Below, piece after piece: positions 33,139 to 42,220 of a stretch of 64,000 nt of DNA (the first letter of the stretch is position 1; every line of letters begins with the position of its first letter). The notes under the pieces were generated by a model. The model had not been told where the DNA came from. It saw nothing but the letters and a program-made list of their open reading frames with translations, and did not search any database. The DNA is taken from NCBI RefSeq assembly GCF_901709675.1, contig NC_051092.1:17165628-17229627 (forward strand), written 5' to 3'. A program made the position numbers and the translations under genes. Source of the stretch: Syngnathus acus (Eukaryota; Chordata; Actinopteri; Syngnathiformes; Syngnathidae).

Positions 33139-33306
33139 TGTGTGTGTGTGTGTGTGCGTGCGTGTGCGTGCGCGTGCGTGTTTGTGTGCGTGTGTGTGTG
33201 TGTGTGGGGGGGGGGTGTTCATGTGTGCTCATGTGTATGATGTGGCTCTTTGCGATGACACAGTAAAAAATGTGGCTCTTAGTCTCTGACTGGTTGGCCA
33301 CCCCTG

Positions 33307-33357
33307 GTGTACACGAACACCAAGCAAAGTACAATTTAAAATGACACTTTCGAAGTA
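33307..33357 (-). pseudogene. P2X7-ballast-like gene, short middle piece at inversion break
   Basis: Read on the minus strand this 51-bp piece gives HFKLYFAWCSC, the start of a WCxCxxC zinc/ballast-type motif, and ends at GTGTACAC. The + strand from 40939 continues the same frame (TQCVVM). It is part of the split gene at 35259-35495 (minus) and 40939-41310 (plus). Confidence 0.6.
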
Positions 33358-35007
33358 CCGTAATTTTCGGACTATAAGTCGCGGTTTTTTTCATAGTTTG
33401 GGTCTCTTCCGTAACTTATACTCAGGAGCGACTTATATGTGTTTTTCTTTTCAAAAAATTTCCCCAAAAAAAAAAAAAGAAAAAAAAAATGAAACCGCGA
33501 TAAACGAACCGCAATGTAGCAAGGGATTACTGTAATTTGAATTTCAAGTGATGACAGCAGCGCGACGTCGCGTCAGCAGCAGCTCGTCGAGTCAATCTTT
33601 GTCCTTTATGTAAACAACCGCCGCGCTGCTGACGCAGCGTCGCGCTGCCTCGTCGTTATTCCACAGATCTACTATATAACTATATTGTAGCGTTAACAAA
33701 GTTCAAGGAAAGACGTGGGTTTGGTAAACGGCTCTTTATTTAAGAAAACAAACTTACAGGCGTGTGGCGGCGTGGACTTCCAGCCACGGAAGTGGAAGAG
33801 AGCTCCATACATAGGACCGGGCGTGCGTAAAAGCCATGACCGAGCCCCATCCACCGTCCTCGGACAGCCACCCGGCTGAGCGCCGGCCCTCGACTTCCAT
33901 CCACGGAGGTGAAAGACAGCTCAGTAGAGTCGGACCGGGCGTGCGTAAAAGCATTGTCCGAGCCCCATCCACCGTACCTGGACAGCCACCCGGCCGAGCG
34001 CCGGCGCCCGACTTCAATCCACGAAAGTGAAAGAGAGCTCCGTCGAGTGACGCGTGACGTCGCGGTCGCGCGTCAGCAGCGCGACGTCGCGTCAGCAGCG
34101 CGGCGGTTGTTTACATAAAGGACAAAGATTGACTCGTCCAGGGACGGTGGATGGGGCTCGGACAATGCTTTTACGCACGCCCGGTCCTCCTCTACCGAGC
34201 TGTCTTTCACCTCCGTGGATGGAAGTCGAGGGCCGGCGCTCAGCCGGATGGCTGTCCGAGGACGGTGGATGGGGCTCAGTCATGGCTTTTACGCACGCCC
34301 GGTCCTATTGTATTGAGCTCTCTTCCTCTTCCGTGGCTGGAAGTCCACGCCGCCACACGCCTGTAAGTTTGTTTTGTTAAATAAAGAGCCGTTTACCAAA
34401 CCCACGTCTTTCCTTGAACTTTGTTAACGCTACAATATAGTTATATAGTAGATCTGTGGAATAACGACGAGGCTGACGTCAGGGCGCACGCGCGGCGATG
34501 TTGACAAAGGACGAGGAATTTGATCGATGGATTTAATGATTTAGAGTGCACAGATGGTTTGATAACATTATTGCTTATATAATAGTTATTTGATATATAA
34601 TTTATATATCGTTATATGGGCCTGTGGAATATTTTTAAGTGCAAGAGCCGTCAGCGGCGCGCACGCATTGTTGACAAAGGACGATTGATGGATTTAATGA
34701 ATTGGAGTGACGCAGATGGCTTTATTAACGTGTTATTCATGTAATAGTTTTTTGAATAACTCAGAATTTTACGTCAGGGCCGTTCTCAGCTCTTAGTTTG
34801 TGTTTATGTCACGTTAGCATACCTATCGTTTAGCCTGTTGTTGCTCGTTCATGACTATTCTTGGTGTTGGATTTTGTCGAATAAATTGCCCCCCAAAATG
34901 CGACTTATACTCCGGAGCGACTTATATATGTTTTTTTTCACTTTTTTGGGCATTTTATGGCTGGTGCGACTTATACTCCGGTGCGACTTATAGTCCGAAA
35001 ATTACGG
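33358..35007. mobile_element. Large palindromic TA element with ~120-bp minisatellite
   Basis: 1650 bp with inverted ends CCGTAATTTTCGGACTATAA...TTATAGTCCGAAAATTACGG and TA on both sides (33356-33357, 35008-35009). Long inverted arms: 33545-33780 (GTCGCGTCAGCAG..GGCGTGTGGCGGCGTGGAC) returns inverted at 34050-34450. Between them is a tandem ~120-bp unit containing GGACCGGGCGTGCGTAAAAG and GAGCCCCATCCACCGT. No transposase seen. Relative at 53778-55104. Confidence 0.85.
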
Positions 35008-35258
35008 TACCCAAAGTTAAACTTACAAAAGAAAAAACATAACAAATAAAACTTACACAAGAAGAGCCCTAACGTGGCACTTGACAGCTGTCAGTGTCAA
35101 ATGCAAAATGTAAACAAGGACCATGTGAAAATTAGGTCAATGCAATCTCCGGTTAGAATATCTTATTTTTTTCCATTTTGTGCGTAGGTATTAACAAGTA
35201 GAATAGTTTTAAATTATTCACAATTATTTAGGCAATTAATTATGGGATATTTTGTTAC

Positions 35259-35495
35259 GAACCAGTCAGTATTTCCAAGCCGATCCGTATTTTCCTGACC
35301 ATGGCCCTGCCCACGACCACGATGATCCCCATTTTCAGTTTGATTTTCTTCCGCTGGGGTACTTCTCACCGGTTCAAATTGGTAGCCTTGTACCCCAAGA
35401 AAGAAATCACACTCTTCTTCATTTTCATCTGAAGGTGAAGAATCCTCTGAGGGAGATTCGTCAGATGACATCGCTTCCGCTGCTGTATCCGCCAT
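35259..35495 (-). pseudogene. P2X7-ballast-like protein gene, N-terminal exon
   Basis: ATG at 35495 starts an acidic Ser-rich N-terminus (MADTAAEAMSSDESPSED). It leads to a GRGQGHGQEN stretch and RLGNTDW, the usual run-up to the WCxCxxC motif of P2X7-ballast-like proteins. A possible donor GTAACA follows at 35258. The downstream part is separated by the TA element at 33358-35007 and by the inferred inversion. Such proteins are multi-copy in fish; their role is not known to me, and the match rests on remembered motifs of the P2X7 C-terminal domain. Confidence 0.55.
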
Positions 35496-35719
35496 TATGT
35501 TTACATGGGCTAAGTAACTCGGCAACGCTCGGCGTCCTATAATCTACGTCACAGTCACTTCGGCAATAACACCTGGATGAACTTCAACGATCACATACAA
35601 ACCGTTGATTTTTCATCGATTACTCCTCAATTCGCAATTTTATTCAAAAATGAACAACAGTTTCCTAAAATACAAGTCCATCTTTATCAAATACATTTTG
35701 GGACCCCATAGTGTCTTTA

Positions 35720-36362
35720 CATGCCCTTTAAGGATTTCAACCTAAAGAGACACTACCAGACTAAACATGCTAACACATACGACAAGCTAACAGGGAGTGA
35801 CCGTGCTGATAAAGTGAAGCAGCTCCAAGCTGAACTGGCATCACAACAGCGATTCACGCGGGGCTGTGAGTCAAAAGTAAATATTACTAAAGCAAGCTAC
35901 GAAGTGGCCATGTTAATACTGTTGATGTTATGAACCTGTAGACGTGACACAAACTATTACTTTCTGAAAGATATTGTAAATGACGAGCAAAATTCACTTG
36001 TTTTAAGTTTTAATAATGACAACTTTGCATTACTTATAACTCCTGTTTAAAATGTTCATGAGGCAAAAATAATTTTAAACTCATGTAAATTTAAGGTATT
36101 TCATACAGTTTGTTCAATGTTATCTGACTAAGATATGAATGAAAGGCAGAATTTGTGTTTTTAGATTTGTTCACATCTGCCTGATATTTGGTTATTTTGT
36201 CATTTGAAAAATAAAGACAATTGTGACAATGAAAATCTATTTATAGCAGTGTGTATTTGCATTCAATTTTTGTCGTTAAAAAATGTCTGAAAAAACTATT
36301 GGCCTCCGGGCCCCTTCACTTTATCAAATCTGGCCCTCCTTGCAAAAAGTTTGGACACCCCT
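35720..36362 (+). mobile_element. hAT fragment (GTF2IRD2/ZBED-like transposase start, right end)
   Basis: 35720-35930 encodes FKDFNLKRHYQTKHANTYDK..QLQAELASQQRF, a hAT transposase N-terminal pattern (H-X4-H half of a BED finger plus linker). The right terminus GGACACCCCTG is at about 36351-36361. Left end and catalytic region are missing. 36363-36880 is AT-rich without features. Confidence 0.6.
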
Positions 36363-36884
36363 GGTATAGGGCCTATATTCACACATTTTTGAAAGATGTA
36401 TTCCGACTTATTATTGATTTTGTTGACTTTGAATTTGCTTTTTACTGGATAATTTACTGTTTGTTTGTTTGTTTGTTTGTTTTTTCAACAAAAACGATTT
36501 TTAAAAAAACTAAGTAAGTTTTTATTATAAACTTAATAATTATTCTTGAAATTTTTCATATCCACAAATCAAAATTTAGACACTCAAAACCACTTTTCCT
36601 CTGATAACGATCTCTGGAATAAACAAATAACTTTTGCTCCTAATTTTTGAAGCAGAAACCAGCCAATACATAAAAAGTATTTGATATTCTAAAAACGAGT
36701 AAGCAGTTAAAACTGTTGATAGCTATATGTACTTTATTTGATATTTTCGTTTAACATCCCCTTGGCTCTTACTCTTTTCTTCTTTCATGTGTATTAGTAA
36801 CTTTGTTGCTTTATTCTGTAAATGTAACGCGACATGTTCAATAAAGATTGTTAAAAAAAAAAACGTAGTCAGGTGTTCAGATCG

Positions 36885-36990
36885 TCACACACGCGCGCAG
36901 TGTTAATGCGGGAATCGAACTCAGTGCCTGCACACAAGACAGGCGTGTGCCCCTACATCATCAGCGATCCCCAGGGGTATTGAGATCGAT
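36885..36990 (-). repeat. tRNA-like SINE head
   Basis: Minus strand GATGATGTAGGGGCACACGCC..CAGGCACTGAGTTCGATTCCCGC has A- and B-box-like blocks (B box GTTCGATTCCC) and an anticodon-arm-like GCCTG...CAGGC. It is not a good tRNA gene (no closed acceptor stem). Confidence 0.45.
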
Positions 36991-37021
36991 CGTCTCGGGA
37001 GTCGCTGATGGTGTAGGCCAG

Positions 37022-37195
37022 GGGTCACCAACCTTTCTTAAACCGAGAGCTACTTCCTGGGTACTGATTAAGGCAAAGGGCTACCAGTTTGACACACACT
37101 TCTAAAATAGCCAATTTGCTCAATTTAGCTTTTGCAATGTGTTATTATTGTCATTTCCAGTTCACATGTAAGTGTGATTTTAACAAAAATAGGTT
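37022..37195 (+). repeat. hAT MITE left end
   Basis: CAGGGGTCACCAACCTTTC..GAGAGCTACTTCCTGGGTAC is the same kind of terminus as the complete element at 44252. The right end is missing where LINE-B begins. Confidence 0.6.
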
Positions 37196-37406
37196 TCTCA
37201 TTTCCCCTAGCTGGAGTTTTGAGTTTTTCCTTGCCCTCTTGGGAGTTTAAGATCAGGGGATGTTTGAGAATATTTGCCATTTTTCACATGTCCTGAGTGT
37301 TGTTAGTCACCTAAATGTTGAACAGAGGCTGTGATTTACCGGTCAAATTCCTTGTTTGAAACGCTCAAACATGGTGAATAAAAACTCTTGAATATTGAAT
37401 CTTGAA
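37196..37406 (+). mobile_element. LINE-B 3' end, 5'-truncated
   Basis: GGAGTTTTGAGTTTTTCC..TCAGGGGATGTTTGAG..CAAATTCCTTGTTTG..AATAAAAACTCTTGAAT with a TCTTGAA-type tail; SINE-A follows directly. Confidence 0.85.
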
Positions 37407-37407
37407 A

Positions 37408-37730
37408 ACCAGCTCAGTGGCCTAGTGGTAGAGTGTCCTCCCTGAGACTGGAAGGTTGTGGGTTCAAACCCCGGCCGGGTCATACCAAAGACTATAAAAA
37501 TGGGACCCATTGCCTCCCTGCTTGGCACTCAGCATTAAGGGTTGGAATTGGGGGGTTAGATCACCAACTGATTCCCGAGCGCGGCACCGCTGCTGCTCAC
37601 TGCTCCCCTCTCCCCCAGGGGATGGATTAAAATCACACGGGGATGGGTTAAATGCAGAGGACAAATTTCACCACACCCAGGTGTGTGTGTGACGATCATT
37701 GGGACTTTAATCTTTAATCTTAATCTTAAA
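37408..37730 (+). mobile_element. SINE-A, complete
   Basis: Plus-strand reference copy. A box in TGGCCTAGTGGTAGAGTG (37417-37434), B box GGTTCAAACCCC (37460-37471), body to GACGATCATTGGGACTTT, then a TAATCTTTAATCTTAATCTT tail. Confidence 0.88.
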
Positions 37731-37734
37731 AATA

Positions 37735-38531
37735 CAGTCAAACCTCGGTTTTCTATTTTTCCCATTACAAATAATAGAAAAGAAATTTAGTCCGTTCCAA
37801 GACTAAAAAAAAACCGCCTTGTTTTTAAGCATTTTCTCATTTGCGCATTTTTGTCCGATCGCGCAACTGCAGGGCACCGCCGAACGCGCAACCGTAGCTA
37901 GTCGCTGACCGTGCAACTGCACCGCGCTGGTTGTTTTATTGTGACAGAGCTGTCGCTGAAATTTAGCAAATATTTTTAAAGTCCTGATGTACTTTCCAAA
38001 ATTTAAGTGGACATCAGTGCGCAGGGAGCTTAATTTTGTCCGATCGTGCAACTGCAGCGCACCGTCGAACAAGCAACCGTAGCGCGCCGCCAACCGCGCA
38101 ACTATACCGCGCTGGTCGCATTATTATGACAGAGCCGTCGCTAAAATTTAGAAAATATTCTTAAAATGCTAATGGACTTTCCAAAGTTTAAGTGGACCTC
38201 AGTGCGCAGGGAGCTTAATTTAGTCCAATCGCGCAACTGCAGCGCGCCGGGCGCTCACTGGCGCATTGCTTTAGGAGCGTCTTTGTGTTTTAGGATGGCT
38301 TTACTGCTTCCACTTGCTTCCTTTGGAGGCATGATCAGAGTTGATGCAATCCTCAGAGTAACGAGAATGTAATAACGAACGGAGTCAGTTGGCATGCGGG
38401 TCCTCTCGGCTCATCTCGCGAGGTTCGACAACCGAATTTCGTCCGACATCCGAAGCAAAAAACCCCCGAATTTTTTGTTCGAATACCGGTTTGTTCGAGA
38501 ACCGGGACGTTCGAAAACCGAGGCTCCACGG
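37735..38531 (-). mobile_element. Tigger-like non-autonomous element, complete
   Basis: 797 bp, TA at 37733-37734 and 38532-38533. Left end CAGTCAAACCTCGGTTTTC, right end GAAAACCGAGGCTCCACG. Contains three imperfect ~130-bp repeats and, near 38310-38330 in minus orientation, the MPPKEASG-like transposase start. Confidence 0.82.
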
Positions 38532-38639
38532 TACTAGTACTAGCCAGAGCTAGCAAACTGCCTCTGTAGCGAGCTGCACAAGCAAAGATATTGTTGTGTT
38601 GATTTAATAGCTGTTTTGTCAATCCACAATAGCTGAAGG

Positions 38640-38740
38640 AAGAGAAGAAATGGAATTGGTGTCAGATATACTGCCAAAGCCATATTCAAGACGGACTTTT
38701 CAAGAAAAGCTGGACATTGTTAAGCAAGGTCGGGCAACTC
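38640..38740 (+). mobile_element. Possible hAT (ZMYM1-like) transposase fragment
   Basis: ATG at 38649 gives MELVSDILPKPYSRRTFQEK..DIVKQGRATP, similar in pattern to the stretch before the TTF-type domain in ZMYM1-like hAT proteins. Short; nothing else recognised from 38740 to 39860. Confidence 0.35.
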
Positions 38741-39866
38741 CAAAGCTAATGTTGCGTATTGTGAGCCATGTCCGTTGTTGAGCCAGGAAAAACAAAGATG
38801 TGGAGTATAGAGTTGGTTCTTTATTGGCAAGATCTTGGGTTGTTTAATGGCGGTCAGTACAGTATTCTTGAGTAAAGAAAGGAGGACGGATTTTGTGTAC
38901 AAATAATCAGGATTTTTGGTGAGTAAAATGTTGCTATATTCCTAAATAATATTGCAATTTTATCAGGTTATTTTTTATGATTTTTTTTATAGGTCGCAGC
39001 TGTACCTGCAGTAGAGGTTTTATAGCCATAAAATAGTTATTGAGGGTTGGATTGATTCAGACGGAACACTACTGTAGGCCTAGATGTGAAATGCACGGCC
39101 CGCCACTGGTTTCCATGATTGTCAGTGATGTTTAAGTCAGCAAAAGAGAATGAGAAGGAGACTTCCGGGTTGAAAACGGTGTGTAAAAAATAAAGTTGGA
39201 GCCCAAGCTTGTTGTTCAAAAACAAACGTCTGGTCATTCTGAAAGAAGAACAACACAGTTCAGACACAGCTGTGTCAAAAGTCAAGTCAAAAGCTGCGTC
39301 CAAATTTGCAGGCTGCGTCCTTCGCAGCGCATGAAGCTCCGCCTCCGTGGTCCGCATAAGGCGTGGCGAATTTGAACAGGCGGAATAGCTGAGAGCTCGC
39401 TGCAGAACCACTGGGTGGAGCTGCTCCAGAAACAGTCCAGCCCACCAGAATCTATTCCGCTCACTTTCCTTTTTTTAAATTTTTTTTTTTTTAATTTACT
39501 TTATTGCAGAGGAATGAATTTACAACCTAGTCGAGCAAATAATTATTTTTGATATTTGTTTATTTTTATTGAAAACACACACAAGGGTTAAACAGTTGTT
39601 TGTGTTAAACACTATTTTTTGGTAAGGGGGTGTTATTTAGAATTGCTTTTAATGTACAAAATAAGCTTACAAAACATATTAATTTAGTAAATTCGTTGAT
39701 ATATGTGTCAGGGTCCGGGGTGGCATACTTCTTTTGTCCACAGGGAGCAACTGAGTGCAGAGGGCCCAGGTGCGACTCATCAGGCTCGTTAAAGGAGCAT
39801 GCTGTCAACTGCTCGTCGCCTGAGAGTCCCTTCAGTGTGATCACCTCCACGGTTGTGCCTCTAGCT

Positions 39867-40938
39867 CAGGGGTGGCCAACCAGTCAGAGACTAAGAGCCA
39901 CATTTTTTACTGTGTCATCGCAAAGAGCCACATCATACACATGAGCACACATGAACACCCCCCCCCCCCCACACACACACACACGCACACAAACACGCAC
40001 GCACACGCACGCACACACGCACACACACCCCTCTGCTCAGCCAAATTTATTGTGTGACATTATTATGTCACGCACCAACATGATAATGACAAATTGACTC
40101 CTACAGTACTAAAACCGCATTTTTAAAGACCACATTTTCAACAATGAGCATTGTGTGCATTGTCTCACACAGACAAACTCTCAGTTCAACAAATTCCACA
40201 AACAAAAACATAATACGTTTTTTCACTTACTATGTGTGGCGGGACAGACCATTCGTTTGAGTTCGTCGTTTTCAGGAGACAAGATTTCAATAACGTCACT
40301 GAGGCATATTTTAACGAACTCCACTTCATTGTATGGCTTTTTAGCCCGTGCAATGTTCCAAGCCAGTTGAAACAATGCAAGTGTGACAGTCTCTGAGTGC
40401 TTCGTAATTTTTTTGAAAAACTGTACCTATTTTTCTGCCTGACTTTTCAAAGTCTCCAAACTTGTGCTTGCGAAATTCAGTCCCTTTTGCAAAGTCCTTA
40501 TCGATATTGGCATGAAGTGAGCTGAAGTGGCGCTGACCATTTGAAGCTTTTAAATGCGCCAATGACGTCCGACATATCAGGCAGAATGGCTTGCCATAGC
40601 GTTCAACAAAAAACAACTTTAACTCTGTTAAAAACGTCCTGTGTTCATCGTCATATATTCGTTTAGCTGTGCATTTTTTCCTTGCCATTTTGGCAAGCGT
40701 CTTGTCAGCCTTTCTGGACCTAATGGGCCCCCGTAGTCACAGTCGCCATTCATAAAAAAAGCGGGCAAAACCAATTCACCTCACGCGCATGCGCGTTTGA
40801 CCAAAATACCATATTGAACTCAAGCGAAGCAAATACGCACGAAAAATAAACACAAATGTTGATATGAACGTAAAAGAGCCGCATGAAACTAGCCAAAGAG
40901 CCGCATGCGGCTCGCGAGCCGCGGGTTGGCCACCGCTG
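39867..40938 (-). mobile_element. hAT-M copy 4
   Basis: 1072 bp, inverted relative to copy 3: left end CAGGGGTGGCCAACC, right end GGTTGGCCACCGCTG, MARKKC transposase N-terminus on the minus strand (40688-40341), CA-rich tract 39970-40030. The flanks do not match each other: CTCTAGCT at 39859-39866 and GTGTACAC at 40939-40946. Confidence 0.92.
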
Positions 40939-41310
40939 GTGTACACAATGTGTTGTGATGACATCTGCTGTGGAGTCTTCATGTTGTCAAGAATTTGAAA
41001 AGATGACCAGAAAGATCAGCCAATACTCTGAGCTGGAAATAGATAAGGCCCCACTAAACTGCATCACTGACTTAAAATCGGCTTGTTTTGTTTGGACAAA
41101 ACGAACCCATTGTCGTCGTATAGATTCCGTTGCTGGGAAACGATGTAAACTGGGTTTTGTGCGTATTGCTACAAAATTTGACAACACAAACCTTCACCAT
41201 CGTGGAACAGACGTTTAAACACCAGTTTGTAAACTAAATGAAGCTTATATGTGACGTATTGGAGACAAAACACCAGGAAAATGTGTGGTTCTTCGCGCTA
41301 TCAATCGGTA
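40939..41310 (+). pseudogene. P2X7-ballast-like protein gene, C-terminal part
   Basis: From the hAT-M border the frame reads TQCVVMTSAVESSCCQEFEK, then CITDLKSAC, with a stop at 41216-41218. A later frame (41260-41307) reads GKCVVLRAIN. The order CxxC..CCxE..CIT..CVV follows the cysteine pattern of the P2X7 C-terminal ballast domain (WCxC, CC, CIT, LPSC). The preceding WCSC is on the minus strand at 33307-33330, beyond the inferred inversion. The frame is degenerate after about 41150. GTCCTATCATCTACGTCAC at 41324-41342 may be the end of the element that carried it. Confidence 0.6.
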
Positions 41311-41464
41311 AACAATGGGGGGAGTCCTATCATCTACGTCACGGTACCACGTGATCCAGAATGGAGCAGTTCATGACAGGGGCGGGGAAGATCGAGAAAT
41401 ACACACAAATTGACTGCGTTTGGCTCACGAATGCAATTTTATTTCAAATTCTATAATATTATTT

Positions 41465-41891
41465 GGACACAGGTGAATATAATCGAACATTCTGAGTGGT
41501 TTTAGAGCATGTTAAAGGTGCCTTTACATACGCTTTAAACAAGGCAACCATCTCTTTACAAATTAGACAAACACAATTGCCTTGATTTTCATTGAAGAAG
41601 TATTGTAATTCCCATCTCTCTTGAAAGCGACGGCCCTCAGTGTCAACTTTCCTCGTTTTCTTTTCAGTCGCCATGGCAGAAATGAGCGGAGGTGTTCGCG
41701 GCACGGCTGCAGACTGATATTATTAAAGTGGTGCTGCCACCTTTTGGTAAAAGGAGGAATTACAGTTTAAAGTTACATGATTTTTTTAAATTCAGTTTGA
41801 CAGTGCAGGCGGGCCATAAATAATACATTATAAGACCGAAGCTGCGGGCCGTATGAAATCTGACCGGGGGCCGGACTTTGGACGTCCCTGC
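41465..41891 (-). mobile_element. hAT fragment (GTF2IRD2-like N-terminus and terminus)
   Basis: Minus strand 41674-41500 encodes MATEKKTRKVDTEGRRFQER..NCVCLICKEMVALFK, a hAT transposase start with the CxxC of a BED finger. The terminus CAGGGACGTCCAAAGTCCGG (minus) ends at 41891. 41892-42162 shows no clear promoter motif upstream of COQ9. Confidence 0.65.
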
Positions 41892-42162
41892 CCTATAGGG
41901 GGCATTGCCAGAACAGATTAACCAAAGTTTCAGGGGATAGTCCACAAAACAATCAACACAAACATCTTTCTTGAATTTAAGAAGATAATGCTTAGTTGGA
42001 TAGTACCACCCGAGATGCAGTACGTACACTGGAAAAATAAAGATGAAGACGAAAGAAGAAAAACTGGAGGGTCGCTGCGTGTGCGTGTGTGTGGAAAAAA
42101 AAAAAAAAGGGAAAAACTTGGTCGCGCAAAGGTGACGCATACAGTTAGTCCCTAAACCAGAC

Positions 42163-42220
42163 ATGGCGGTGCTGCTGCGAGCAATACGCGCAGGAAGGGC
42201 ATTTCGCGGCCTGTGTAGCG
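42163..42220 (+). CDS. coq9: COQ9 exon 1
   Basis: Start ATG in GACATGG; 58 nt ending TGTAGCG before GTAACT. Encodes the mitochondrial leader. Confidence 0.85.

Larger units (their letters stand above)
30807..33306 (+). mobile_element. hAT-M copy 3, enlarged by two LINE-A insertions
   Basis: Left end CAGCGGTGGCCAACC, right end GGTTGGCCACCCCTG. Plus-strand MARKKC transposase N-terminus at 31057-31260, cut by a LINE-A fragment (about 31262-31405) and resuming to 31467. A second LINE-A copy (31889-33138, minus) sits in its CA/GT microsatellite. The flanks differ: AGCTAAAG on the left (30799-30806), GTGTACAC on the right (33307-33314). See the finding on the inversion with copy 4. Confidence 0.9.

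Noticed and set aside
36885-36990. Functional tRNA gene
   Set aside because: B-box-like sequence is present but the acceptor stem does not close; a SINE head is more likely.
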